Source: Dietzia timorensis (GTDB lineage: Bacteria; Actinomycetota; Actinomycetes; Mycobacteriales; Mycobacteriaceae). From it: DNA of 64,000 nucleotides. Positions within the stretch are counted from its first letter, which is position 1. The number at the start of each line of letters is the position of its first letter. This document shows positions 36,639 to 44,943 of this stretch, piece by piece. The stretch spans positions 3,472,001-3,536,000 of the forward strand of contig NZ_CP015961.1 of assembly GCF_001659785.1 (NCBI RefSeq), in the 5' to 3' direction. The notes below the pieces were generated by a model. That model searched no databases, had not been told where the DNA came from, and saw only the letters and a program-made list of their open reading frames with translations. Made by a program: the position numbers and the translations under genes.

Positions 36639-36821
36639 CCAGTAAAGGGTGTGGAACCCCTCCACTTGATCGCCGTTCGAACTTCTGTCGCGACAGCGCG
36701 GTTACGTATTGAGGTCTTGTGCGCCACTTCCGATGGCGGCGCTGCGCGAATAGTTGCGCTGTTAAATGCACTCAACACGTCGTTAGGATTCGGGCTCCGC
36801 GAGCGACCTGAAGGAGAATGC

Positions 36822-37081
36822 TTGGCGGCTCTCTCGGAAGTTGATATTGACCTCCCAAAGTCACTGAAGCTGCAGGAGCGAAAGAAGGGCGTTACGGCCG
36901 TCAGCAGCTGGAGCACTGGGCAAGAGTAGGGCAGTCCGTGTCGGAACAAGCACGCTCTTCACGTAATAGAGTCGACCAAGCACTTGCTGGCACCATTTCG
37001 CCGAAACAGCTTTGTGCCACCGAAAGCACGCTCTTCAATGCGGAAGTCGAAGACGAGACCGAAAGAAGATTTTCAAGGTAA
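36822..37081 (+). pseudogene. Frameshifted ParD-like antitoxin gene
   Basis: GAAGGAG 7 bases before a TTG at 36822 opens a frame reading SEVDIDLPKSLKLQER, after which coherent sequence continues in the -1 frame from about 36880 as AKEGRYGRQQLEHWARVGQS and on to TAA at 37079-37081. The joined sequence of about 85 residues matches the ParD-like protein at 38699-38956 along its length, including the shared QLEHW.RVG and the ending LF.AEVE / IFDSEVE. A one-base change in the run GAGCGAAAGAAGGG would explain the break. Confidence 0.7.
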
Positions 37082-37224
37082 ATTACGCTCGCCTTCGGGC
37101 AAAGCTTGAGCTGTCATCGGTTGCATTCACAAGCTTCAAAGAGATTCCTGCAGCGCCACTTTGTTTGCTGCACCAGCGTCGCCAACCCGCCGTGCCCCTC
37201 CCAAAGCAGACGCGATATCTCTCG

Positions 37225-37818
37225 TTAGAGACCGAACGCACCGCCTCCGACGAGGATTACAACGCCGAGCCCGATTAGCACGATTGGGAAAAGGATGTGC
37301 TCCCATCGTTCGAGCACCTCGGCGATTGGGCGACGTGTGGCGACGAACTTGGCGACAGCCACGAGCACCGCCACGAGCGCCAAAAACACGATACAGAAAG
37401 CTATTACAGACGGCGTGCTGACGTTTAGGAACACGGGCACGTAGACGCCGATGTTGTCTCCGCCGTTGACAAAGGTGACGCCGGCGACGGTCGCGACTGC
37501 GACGCCCTTGCCGGAAGCGGCGGAATCATCGTCGTCATCGCCCTGGCACGCCTGCCATGCTGCCCAGATGCCAAGAGCAAGGGGGATAAGACCGAAGTAG
37601 GGAATCGCCTTTGGCGGCAGCGCCCACCCGGCGCCCACGGTTACCAACAGTGTGGCGGCGAGGATTCCTACGAAGCCGAGATACTGCCCAAGAAGAATCT
37701 TCACTGTTGTCCGAGGATGCCCAGAGCCCCGCGCGAAGAAAAGCGAGAGCACGATAATGTCGTCGATGTTGGTCGCGATAAATAGTCCGACCGCCTGCAA
37801 GAGCGCCGTAATCGTCAT
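37225..37818 (-). CDS. cadD: CadD-family cadmium resistance transporter
   Basis: A 197-residue membrane protein with five to six membrane segments. Two repeats of the LysE-like fold begin with LFIATNIDDIIVLSLFFA and VTFVNGGDNIGVYVPVF, whose acidic residues in the membrane are typical of CadD. A cytoplasmic DDDDD stretch lies between. It confers cadmium resistance in staphylococci. The ATG at 37818 overlaps the regulator's TGA by 4 bases, so regulator and transporter are made together. Confidence 0.9.
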   Translation of the reverse strand: MTITALLQAVGLFIATNIDDIIVLSLFFARGSGHPRTTVKILLGQYLGFVGILAATLLVTVGAGWALPPKAIPYFGLIPLALGIWAAWQACQGDDDDDSAASGKGVAVATVAGVTFVNGGDNIGVYVPVFLNVSTPSVIAFCIVFLALVAVLVAVAKFVATRRPIAEVLERWEHILFPIVLIGLGVVILVGGGAFGL

Positions 37819-38174
37819 GAGCTGAATCCACCGTCGTGGCAACCTGCCACGGTGCAGGCCACGTCCATGCAAGGAGCGCCTTCATCGACGGCAAGCTTGA
37901 CCGAAACCAGTTCATTGAGCGCGCGCGCTAGATGGGGGTCGGAGATCTCGTAAAGCGTTTGTCGACCTTCATGGGTGGCGACCACAATCCCGCAGTCTCG
38001 TAGGCACCCAAGGTGATTAGACACGTTCGAGCGCGTTAGGCCGAGCGAATTGGCAAGTTCCGCTGGATGCGCGGGCCGAGCCAGGATTGACAAGAGAATC
38101 CGCGAGCGCGAGGGATCTGACATTGCTCGACCCAGCCTCTGTATCGCATCCAACTGAGAAGCAAGATTCAGCAT
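37815..38174 (-). CDS. cmtR: CmtR-like ArsR-family Cd(II)/Pb(II)-sensing repressor
   Basis: A 119-residue winged-helix repressor of the ArsR/SmtB family. The recognition region LTRSNVSNHLGCLRDCGIV carries the C-x3-C pair that, in mycobacterial CmtR, binds Cd or Pb together with a C-terminal cysteine; here the C-terminus has GAPCMDVACTVAGC. It is fused by overlap to cadD, and metal binding should release it from the palindrome 8 bases upstream of its own start, turning on resistance. Confidence 0.88.
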   Translation of the reverse strand: MLNLASQLDAIQRLGRAMSDPSRSRILLSILARPAHPAELANSLGLTRSNVSNHLGCLRDCGIVVATHEGRQTLYEISDPHLARALNELVSVKLAVDEGAPCMDVACTVAGCHDGGFSS

Positions 38175-38181
38175 AGACTTA

Positions 38182-38191
38182 ACTGTACAGT
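38182..38191. promoter_or_regulatory. Palindrome at the cmtR-cadD promoter
   Basis: ACTGTACAGT is a perfect 10-base palindrome 7 bases upstream of the regulator ATG at 38174. On the minus strand TACAGT could itself be the -10 box of a leaderless message. Its place makes it the probable operator. Confidence 0.5.
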
Positions 38192-38381
38192 AACGACTGA
38201 ACTAATAGATGTTCGACCTAGGCCGTGCACCCTTCTTCGCATTGTGGGTTCCCTATTTCCTACTGCTCGGTCGGATTTGTCGGCAATAAGCCGCAGCCGA
38301 GTGTGCGGAAACGGGACTGCTGCATGGGGCAGGTCATCTCATCTGCGACGCTGAGAAGCGTTGAAGGGAAGGATGTCCCCC

Positions 38382-38501
38382 ATGCCCAAGACCTACCGCC
38401 AAGAGTTCCGCGACGACGTCCCACGCCGAGACCTTGCCCGCATCCCTTCTGGCTCCGCCACAAGCGGGAACTTAAAGCCGAGAGTGGAACCTATGCTGTA
38501 A
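38382..38501 (+). pseudogene. Remnant of an IS3-family transposase orfA
   Basis: A 39-codon frame beginning MPKTYRQEFRDDV, which is the characteristic start of orfA proteins of IS3-type elements, preceded by GGAAGG. After 13 residues the similarity is lost and the frame ends in TAA at 38499-38501. The rest of the element cannot be recognised. It shows that a second insertion element once sat in this island. Confidence 0.65.
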
Positions 38502-38698
38502 AGCAGGTCACCGGGTAATCCGCCAATACGGCGATCGGGTCCATGGCGGCGCCGATTATCGATTTCCCAGCAGTGGCCTGCCCGCCGGTCGATCCGTGCA
38601 CAGTGGAGGTGGGCGATCTGTGGGCGTAGGCTTTCTGCCAAGCCCATCCTTATTTTGCTATTTGTGCGTGAGTGCGCTCATGCGGGATCGAGTGCGCA

Positions 38699-38956
38699 GT
38701 GCCCAATTCGGTCGTAGTTGAGAACTTTTCTCCTTCATTAATTCACGCTTCCAAACTCGCAGCGGAACATGAAGGCCGTACTGCCGATGAGCAGCTTGAG
38801 CACTGGACTCGAGTGGGGCGTTCCATTCTATTGAGCTCGTCGCTCACAATGGAGCGGGTGGAACTTGCTCTAGCAGGAAAGCTTGCAAGGGAACGGTTGA
38901 GTGAACTCGAGTCCATTATTTTCGATTCCGAGGTTGAAGCCAGGAGTGAAGAGTGA
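38699..38956 (+). CDS. ParD-like antitoxin
   Basis: An 85-residue protein of the ParD-like antitoxin family (compare PF11903). It reads ...SPSLIHASKLAAEHEGRT, then EQLEHWTRVGRSI, then LTMERVELALAGKLARER, the usual ribbon-helix-helix-like N-terminal part and long helix. GTG at 38699 is taken as start; GTG at 38672 is possible. No toxin gene is recognisable next to it, so it may be a solitary antitoxin or act on a toxin elsewhere. Its frameshifted relative lies at 36822-37081. Confidence 0.7.
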   Translation: MPNSVVVENFSPSLIHASKLAAEHEGRTADEQLEHWTRVGRSILLSSSLTMERVELALAGKLARERLSELESIIFDSEVEARSEE

Positions 38957-39214
38957 CGGGCGATTCTGAACTCTAGGAAGCGACTTGGCACCCAGGTTGT
39001 TTCGAGATTGCAGAGTTAACGATTTTCGATTGCGGAGTCAGGATCGGGCAGTAATGGGTTTCGACACAGGGTCCTAAAACGAGTTTGCCGACCCGTGTTC
39101 TCGGTGAAGGTTGAACTTTTTGACTCACTTAGAGATTGACTGTCGTCCGACTTGTGTCGCGGTACGGTGCGCTGTGCCAGATCATTATCAATAGTCGCGA
39201 ATGGCCTGCGAACT

Positions 39215-39535
39215 TTATGCTTCTCGGCCGATGTTTCGGAGTGCATCGATGGCTTCGGCCGTTAGGGTTGTTTCGAATCGCCGATACGAATCGATGCGTC
39301 TTCGGTTAGGTTCTTCGCTCCAAGCTGGCGACGAGCGTGGGTCTCCTTGCGCAATGTGGAGCCATAGCCATGTAATGGCATAGGGACGAGCCTGCGGTCG
39401 CCGTGGTGGGCGTTGCAGGGCTGCCCATTGTCGAAACCACTGGTCTGAGTCGCTGCATATCGTACGAACCTTGCTTTCTAGCTTGCGGTAGTCGACGTCA
39501 GAGCCAAGCGTCTCGTCAAATTCCCGGATTATCAC
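39215..39535 (-). CDS. Hypothetical protein next to IS3 element, possibly truncated
   Basis: A 106-residue frame with charged, soluble character (IREFDETLGSDVDYRKLESK at the start, DSYRRFETTLTAEAIDALR near the end). No family is recognised. Its start lies only 8 bases from the left end of the IS3 element, so the insertion may have removed its promoter or a longer N-terminus. Codon use is host-like but weak. Confidence 0.4.
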   Translation of the reverse strand: MIIREFDETLGSDVDYRKLESKVRTICSDSDQWFRQWAALQRPPRRPQARPYAITWLWLHIAQGDPRSSPAWSEEPNRRRIDSYRRFETTLTAEAIDALRNIGREA

Positions 39536-39597
39536 CGTTAGTTTGAACCGGTCCAGGTTTGATGCCGCTGCTGTTTGAGTCCGGAAGGATGGACAGC

Positions 39598-39909
39598 ATG
39601 CCGAAGAGTATCGATCCCCAGCTGCGCGCGAGGTGTGTGCGGCTCGTCAGGGAGCACCAGCAGGAGTACCCCACTGTGACCGCTGCAGTCACTGCGGTGG
39701 CCCGGCAGGAAGGGGTCTCGCGCGAGTCGGTGAGACGCTGGCTGGCGCAGGCCGAGGTCGACGATGGGGCCCGGCCCGGTATCACCAGCGAGGAGTCTGC
39801 CGAGGTCAAACGCCTCAAGTCAGAGAACCGACGGTTGCGCGAGGATAACGAGATCTTGCGACGGGCCTCGATTTTCTTCGCGGGGGAGCCAGGCCCCCGA
39901 GGCCGCTGA
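39598..39909 (+). CDS. IS3-family transposase orfA
   Basis: A 103-residue DNA-binding protein of the IS3 element. It contains a helix-turn-helix (EGVSRESVRRWLAQAEVD) and a leucine-zipper-like C-terminal helix (EVKRLKSENRRLREDNEILRR). GGAAGG lies 9 bases before the ATG at 39598; an in-frame ATG at 39589 is possible. The end overlaps in the -1 frame with the upstream extension of orfB, which allows a fused OrfAB. Confidence 0.9.
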   Translation: MPKSIDPQLRARCVRLVREHQQEYPTVTAAVTAVARQEGVSRESVRRWLAQAEVDDGARPGITSEESAEVKRLKSENRRLREDNEILRRASIFFAGEPGPRGR

Positions 39910-39929
39910 TCTGCGCGTTCATCGACGAG

Positions 39930-40886
39930 ATGAGAGCCGAAGGTTTCGCAGTCGAGTCGATCCTCCGTGTCTTGCGCCAGCAAGGCCTGAGGATTGCTGC
40001 ACGCACCTACCGATCCTGGAAGCGGCCAGGCCACATTGCTGCCCGAACCGTCACAGACGCCCAGGTCGAGGACAAGATCCGCACCTTCGCCTGGAGGATC
40101 AACCCCGTCACCGGGCGGGTCCAGATGACACCGGAGGGCTTGTACGGGCGGCGGAAGTGGGTCGCCCTGCTCCGCCGCCAGGAAGGTCTGGCCGGCACGT
40201 CACGGGGCGCGGTGGACCGGGCGATGCGCACCCTCGGACTCGAGGGCGTGCGACGCGTCAAGAAGCTCCGCACGACGATCCCCGACCCGAATGGGAAACG
40301 GGCAGCTGACCTGCTCAATCGCGACTTCACTGCCCCTGCGCCGAACCGTGTGTGGGTCACCGACTTCACTTACGTGCGCACCTGGGCAGGATTCGTCTAT
40401 GTCGCGTTCGTCGTGGACGTGTTTGCCCAGCGGATCGTGGGCTGGCACGCCAGCACGTGCAAGAAGGTCGACCTGGTCATGACTCCGCTGAGGATCGCGC
40501 TCTGGCAACGAGATCGAGAGGGAAACCCTGTGTCACCTGGCGATTTGATCCATCACAGCGACGCAGGATCCCAGTACACCGCGATTCGACTGACCGAGCA
40601 CCTCGCCCTCGAAGGCATCTCCCCGTCAATCGGCACCGTCGGCGACGCCTACGATAACGCGCTCATGGAGACGATCAACGGTCTCTATAAGACCGAGTGT
40701 ATCCGCACCACCATATTCCACTCAGGGCCGTTCCGGACTCTCGCAGACGTCGAGTTCGCGACCGCCGGCTGGGTCGACTGGTACAACAACCGCCGCCTCC
40801 ACGGCTCGCTGGGGATGCTTACCCCGGTAGAGTCCGAGGCGCTCCACTACGAGGCCCTCACCCGAGAGCCCGCACCCACAAAGTAG
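39930..40886 (+). CDS. IS3-family transposase orfB (DDE integrase)
   Basis: A 318-residue integrase. The catalytic DDE residues are in VWVTDFTYVRTW, IHHSDAGSQYT and the glutamate in NALMETINGLYKTE. The reading frame is open upstream of the ATG as RPPRPLICAFIDEMRAEG, continuing from orfA by a -1 shift near the G-rich GCGGGGGAG at about 39878-39886, so the true product is probably the OrfAB fusion. It looks intact. Confidence 0.92.
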   Translation: MRAEGFAVESILRVLRQQGLRIAARTYRSWKRPGHIAARTVTDAQVEDKIRTFAWRINPVTGRVQMTPEGLYGRRKWVALLRRQEGLAGTSRGAVDRAMRTLGLEGVRRVKKLRTTIPDPNGKRAADLLNRDFTAPAPNRVWVTDFTYVRTWAGFVYVAFVVDVFAQRIVGWHASTCKKVDLVMTPLRIALWQRDREGNPVSPGDLIHHSDAGSQYTAIRLTEHLALEGISPSIGTVGDAYDNALMETINGLYKTECIRTTIFHSGPFRTLADVEFATAGWVDWYNNRRLHGSLGMLTPVESEALHYEALTREPAPTK

Positions 40887-40911
40887 CGGCTGAAAACCCG
40901 GGCCGATTCAA

Positions 40912-41155
40912 TGCAAACGAAGCCACGACGCTCGTCTCAACCATCCTCGCTGGCATGGCCCTTGTTGTTGCCGTAGGCAAAGGTAATGCGGCCGCGACAA
41001 TTTGGACTTTCGCACGGATCGTCCTAGTACTCGCTGCTCTTAGCTGCATCCATATTGGAAAGCGAAACCAGGAAGACGCAAACGCGGTCCTGCACTACCG
41101 ACTTAACAATGGTCACCCACTACTTGAGACGAAAAGCCCGAACGCCAACAAATGA
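40912..41155 (+). pseudogene. 3' fragment of a membrane protein cut by IS3
   Basis: The frame beginning right at the IS3 right end reads ANEATTLVSTILAGMALVVAVGKG and TIWTFARIVLVLAALSCIHIGKRNQ, two membrane segments, and ends with a stop at 41153-41155. It has no start codon of its own near the left edge. I infer the tail of a small membrane protein whose front was lost with the IS3 insertion. Confidence 0.5.
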
Positions 41156-41264
41156 CCACCAACGATGGTGTGCCACCATGATGGGGAGTCTTGACAGTAT
41201 CCGACGAATTCACTGGTCCGCTGCGCGGGCCGGTTGAAGTGTCACCAAATCGTGGAGCAACTCG
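41156..41264. other. Short gap between gene remnants
   Basis: A TTG-initiated frame starting near 41191 (MTVSDEFTGPLRGPVEVSPNR) fades after about 20 residues. It may be the first codons of another lost gene. Nothing else is seen. Confidence 0.3.
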
Positions 41265-41737
41265 TCATTCACTCCTCGGCGCCAAACTCAGTTCGGTTAA
41301 CGATTCCGTGGAAGTTTCCGTCCTAATTCTTGATCTACTTTGCGTTGCGCCCAGGGTGCTTTCTCGCGGTGTGCACAATCTCCCCTCATACGTATATCGC
41401 GCCATATAGGAAATCCGAGGCTGCAAAGCAGCATTCCAAATCGACAAGTTCGCAAGATTCCAATAGAAAATGCACGGCATGCGTAGGTCAATTTCAAAGA
41501 TGCCGACCAGGTCGGCACCCATGCGAACAGTCCGGGGGCGATGCTTCTCGAACGAGTGAACGACATCGGAAGCATTCTTGGCCTTTAGCAATGCTAGGAG
41601 CGGAGCGGCCAGGCTGGTGATTACGAGCTCGACGATACCCCGCTTGTTACCGAAGTCTTGGAAGAAGATGCCTTGGACCGCGCCCACTGTCAAATACTCT
41701 GGAATCCACTGCCGCGAGTTCTGGAAACTGCCAACTT
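41265..41737 (-). pseudogene. TetR-family regulator remnant
   Basis: The frame from about 41737 reads WIPEYLTVGAVQGIFFQDFGNKRGIVELVI, which aligns with the second half of a TetR DNA-binding domain (the 'GAvyghFgnK.gL' region), followed by a helical part. The first part of the HTH is absent and a stop lies just upstream. The C-terminus does not match a complete TetR protein, so this is a relic on the right edge of the island. Confidence 0.5.
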
Positions 41738-41766
41738 GAACTGGAATTCACATTGACAGCGGCAAG

Positions 41767-43608
41767 CTAGATTCCGCGGGCCATGTCCGTGAAGCGGGAG
41801 AAGTGAAGCTGGTGGGCGACCTTCACGGCGCCCGTCGGACCACCGCGGTGCTTGCCGAGAATGATCTCTGCCGAGCCGGCGTCCGGGTGGTCCTGCTCGA
41901 AGGCGTCCGGCCGGTGCAGAAGCATGACGATGTCGGCGTCCTGCTCTAGGGAGCCGGACTCACGAAGGTCGGACACCTGAGGCCGCTTGTCCGTACGCTG
42001 CTCTGGACCACGGTTGAGCTGCGAGATCGCGATCAGAGGCACGTCGATCTCCTTGGCTAGGAGCTTGAGCGAACGCGAGAATTCCGAGACCTCTTGCTGG
42101 CGGGACTCGACCTTTTTGCCCGAGCTCATCAGCTGGAGGTAGTCGACGACGATGAGGCGCAGGTCGTGCTGCTGTTTGAGGCGGCGGGCCTTGGCGCGGA
42201 TCTCCATCATGGTCATATTCGGCGAATCGTCGATGAACAGCGGGGCGGTCTCGATCTCGCCGAGCCGCTTGGCCATCTGCGCCCAGTCCTCGTCCGACAG
42301 CGTTCCGCCGCGCATGTTCGCAAGTTTGACCTTCGCCTCGGCGCTCATCAGTCGCATGACGATCTCGGTGCGGCTCATCTCAAGAGAGAAAACAACGGAG
42401 GCGAGTCCGTGTTTGATAGAGGCCGAGCGCATGATGTCGAGGCCGAGTGTCGAGTTGTGCGTGGGGATCGCCGTCTCGCCTGCCAGATACATGTGGTCCG
42501 GCGCCTCGACCTCGATGCAGCGAACCGGCACAGACTCGGTGTTGCGGACATCGATGATGAAGCGGGAGGGAACGCCGCGGGCGGGATCCTCCGGGATCTC
42601 GACCCCGGACTCGGCGACGAGGAGCATCGTTTCAAGTGCCTTTGTCGTCATCGTCTGGCGGGTGCCACCGAAGATGACCTCCCACTCGTGCTCCGCGTCG
42701 GCGACGATCGATGCGCCGTCGGAGAAGATGAGACGGAAGCACGGCCGGTCGTCCCAGATCTCCGAGAGCCCCGTGACCTTGGTTGGGCGGCCATCGGAGG
42801 CGAGCACCTCGTCGCCGACCTGGAGCTCGCCTTGGGTGGTGAAGGTGGGAGCGGCGCCGTCAAGAAGCGGTGCCGTGGGGATGGGCGTATCGAGGGCAAG
42901 GGCTTTGCCGACACCGGGACGGGCGGCGATGATGACCATCTGTCCGCCGCGCAGGCCGTTGGTGAGCGAATCGAGATCGACGAAACCGGTGGGAACGCCC
43001 GCCGAAAGACCGCCGGCCTCCTGGATTTCGTCCATCTCGTCCATCGTCGGCTGGAGGAGCTCGGACAGCGCGACGTAGTCCTCGGACGTGCGGCGCTCGG
43101 TGACCTCGAAGATCTCCGCCTGCGCGCGGTCGACGACCTCGTCGACCTCCTGCCCGTCCCCCGAGTAGCCGTACTGCACGATGCGCGTGCCCGCGTCGAC
43201 GAGGCGCCGCAGCACCGCCTTCTCCGAGACGATGCGCGCGTAGAAGCCGGCATTCGCCGCGGTGGGGACCGTGGATACGAGAGTGTGTAGGTAAGGGGCG
43301 CCGCCGGCGCGTTTGAGCTCGCCCTTGCGGTCGAGCTCCGCGGATACCGTGACCGGGTCCGCAGGTTCTCCACGGGCGTAGAGGTCGAGGATGATGTCGT
43401 AGACGACTTGGTGCGCGGGCTTGTAGAAGTCGCCCGGGCCGAGCGCCTCGACGACATCCGCGATGGCGTCCTTCGACATGAGCATGCCGCCGAGGACGGA
43501 CTGCTCGGCGACGAGATCCTGCGGCGGCACGCGGCCGTACTGCTCGCCGCCACCCTCTGCGGGCTCGGACGAGAGGCCGGTCTCGAACCGCTCGAAATCT
43601 GCAGGCAT
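41767..43608 (-). CDS. dnaB: Replicative DNA helicase DnaB, with intein
   Basis: A 613-residue precursor of the replication helicase. Residues 28-130 are the N-terminal DnaB domain, and the RecA-like helicase core begins near residue 200. The P-loop GVGK (232-235) is split from the following STLGL (386-390) by an intein of 150 residues (236-385). After splicing the helicase is about 463 residues and has the DnaB motifs LRLIVVDYLQLM, SQLNRGPEQR and GKHRGGPTG. The gene lies apart from rplI by 760 bases instead of the usual tight order. Confidence 0.95.
   Translation of the reverse strand: MPADFERFETGLSSEPAEGGGEQYGRVPPQDLVAEQSVLGGMLMSKDAIADVVEALGPGDFYKPAHQVVYDIILDLYARGEPADPVTVSAELDRKGELKRAGGAPYLHTLVSTVPTAANAGFYARIVSEKAVLRRLVDAGTRIVQYGYSGDGQEVDEVVDRAQAEIFEVTERRTSEDYVALSELLQPTMDEMDEIQEAGGLSAGVPTGFVDLDSLTNGLRGGQMVIIAARPGVGKALALDTPIPTAPLLDGAAPTFTTQGELQVGDEVLASDGRPTKVTGLSEIWDDRPCFRLIFSDGASIVADAEHEWEVIFGGTRQTMTTKALETMLLVAESGVEIPEDPARGVPSRFIIDVRNTESVPVRCIEVEAPDHMYLAGETAIPTHNSTLGLDIMRSASIKHGLASVVFSLEMSRTEIVMRLMSAEAKVKLANMRGGTLSDEDWAQMAKRLGEIETAPLFIDDSPNMTMMEIRAKARRLKQQHDLRLIVVDYLQLMSSGKKVESRQQEVSEFSRSLKLLAKEIDVPLIAISQLNRGPEQRTDKRPQVSDLRESGSLEQDADIVMLLHRPDAFEQDHPDAGSAEIILGKHRGGPTGAVKVAHQLHFSRFTDMARGI
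42454..42903 (-). other. Class 3-type mini-intein in the DnaB P-loop
   Basis: The intein comprises residues 236-385 of the precursor. It starts with Ala (ALALDTPIP) rather than Cys or Ser and ends in PTHN before Ser386. Trp309 in EHEW, Cys364 in VRCIEVEAPD and Thr383 in PTHN form the W-C-T set that marks class 3 inteins, in which the internal Cys starts splicing. No homing endonuclease fits in 150 residues. Insertion between the P-loop lysine and serine is a known DnaB intein site. Confidence 0.9.
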
Positions 43609-43729
43609 TACCGCTTCTCCGTCCGTCGCATTACGCGTTCAAGTCTAGGCGATCCGTTGGCGTCACCGGCGTCTGGATACCACGGCTGTGGAGGCGGATA
43701 CAACCCATCGACATCACGAGAGCCGAGAG

Positions 43730-44007
43730 TTATCCACAGGGATTTCCACAATCGCGAGTAACCAGCTGTGGATAGATGTGGACAAACTCACCGTTTCCTC
43801 GGCATTTACGGGTGCGCTTGTGGACAAACCGTGGATAAAGCGAAATATTGCCGCTAAAACCGCTGGTCAGAATGTTTTCGCAGGTCAGAGCTAATGTGCA
43901 TAATTTTATTTGGACTTCGGAAATCTAGCTTGCATTTCCCTGGATTTTACCGTCGAACACGTGGTATGTGATGTAGGCAACACGATGTGAACACCACGTT
44001 ATCCACA
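43730..44007. promoter_or_regulatory. Cluster of six DnaA boxes with AT-rich stretch
   Basis: TTATCCACA occurs exactly at 43730-43738 and 43999-44007. Near matches on the minus strand are TGTGGATAG at 43767-43775, TGTGGACAA at 43777-43785 and 43819-43827, and CGTGGATAA at 43830-43838. Between them, 43840-43960 is AT-rich for this genome (TAATTTTATTTGG and similar). This is the layout of an origin-like or DnaA-binding control site, located between dnaB and rplI. Confidence 0.75.
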
Positions 44008-44210
44008 GGTCCTGTGCACACCCGCGTGCCCTGGGGATACACCGATCCGGCGAGCGCGAACACGTTGCAGCACAAGCGAAATACCGCCGCCCACACCGGA
44101 AGGTGGTCGACGGAAATTGGCCGCCGCATAGCGTACGGCGAGATGTAGAAGTTGGGCCGGGGGCGAGACCTGATCCGGGCTCGGGACGCGCCGGGCGTCG
44201 ATGCGATTGG

Positions 44211-44237
44211 GACGTCCGACGTCATACGTGAATGGGG
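44211..44237 (-). repeat. Dispersed motif copy: TATGACGTCGG
   Basis: On the minus strand this reads CCCCATTCACGTATGACGTC followed by GGACGTC. It lies 80 bases downstream-side of the DnaA-box cluster and 75 bases before the rplI terminator. The stretch from 44008 to 44310 otherwise shows no gene. Confidence 0.5.
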
Positions 44238-44315
44238 TTGTGCGTGTGCGCACGGGTGCCGCTGTGCACGATGGTGCGACGCGGGTCGTGACACGGCGGA
44301 AAGGGGCACAAAAGT

Positions 44316-44355
44316 GCCGCGCCCGCTCCCCACCTAAGCGGGAAGCGGGCGCGGC
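44316..44355 (-). terminator. Terminator of the rpsF-ssb-rplI operon
   Basis: GCCGCGCCCGCT at 44316-44327 and AGCGGGCGCGGC at 44344-44355 form a perfect 12-base stem 16 bases past the rplI stop. On the minus strand it is followed by a modest A/T-containing tail. Confidence 0.85.
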
Positions 44356-44370
44356 TACTGCGCGAGTGGA

Positions 44371-44823
44371 TTACTCGGCGACGACCTCGACGTTGACGGT
44401 CGCGGAGACCTCGTGTCCGAGATCGACGACAGCCTTGTGGTTGCCGGCGTTCTTGATGTGCTCCTTGGGCAGCGTGATGCTGCGCTTGGCGAGCTTCGGG
44501 CCGCCCGAGGTCTTGATGGCCTCGGCGACATCCGCGGTGGTGACAGAGCCGAAGAGCTTGCCCGAATCGGAGGTGCGCACGGCGACCTTCACGTTCGCCA
44601 GGCCCTCGAGCTGCTGCTTGAGCTCGTTCGCGTGCTCGGCGTCGCGCACCTCGCGCTCGGCCTGGACACGACGAATCGTCTCGATCTGGCGCTCCGCGCC
44701 CGGGGAGGCCAGGATGGCCAGCCCACGCGGGAGCAGGAAGTTACGTCCGTAACCGCCCTTGACCTCGACGATGTCGCCCGGCGCACCGAGGTTGTCGACG
44801 TCGGCGGTGAGGATCAGCTTCAT
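44371..44823 (-). CDS. rplI: 50S ribosomal protein L9
   Basis: A 150-residue ribosomal protein of normal length: the N-terminal RNA-binding domain begins [20 protein letters not shown] with the typical [13 protein letters not shown], followed by the long connecting helix and the C-terminal domain from about residue 80. The ATG at 44823 follows AAGG. It is the last gene of the rpsF-ssb-rplI run and has a strong terminator. rpsR, which precedes it in mycobacteria, is absent. Confidence 0.96.
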   Translation of the reverse strand: MKLILTADVDNLGAPGDIVEVKGGYGRNFLLPRGLAILASPGAERQIETIRRVQAEREVRDAEHANELKQQLEGLANVKVAVRTSDSGKLFGSVTTADVAEAIKTSGGPKLAKRSITLPKEHIKNAGNHKAVVDLGHEVSATVNVEVVAE

Positions 44824-44943
44824 GATCCTTAACCTTTCTCGCCCCGCCGCCGCTGCTATGCGCGGCACGCGAGGTCAGTACTCAAAGTTGATCGTGCTTG
44901 GGGTGTAAGTGCTTCCGGACCGCTAGGTCCGAATCGTGGGCGA

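Larger units (their letters stand above)
39544..40910 (+). mobile_element. IS3-family insertion element
   Basis: A 1367-base element with orfA and orfB. Its ends begin TG and end CA and form inverted repeats of about 26 bases, 39543-39569 against 40885-40911, matching at about 21 of 27 positions. No target duplication is seen: the flanks are GTT on the left and ATG on the right. That suggests rearrangement since insertion. Confidence 0.85.

Noticed and set aside
38225-38518. 97-codon frame over the IS3 remnant
   Set aside because: It is not in the frame of the MPKTYRQEF start and has no recognisable sequence.
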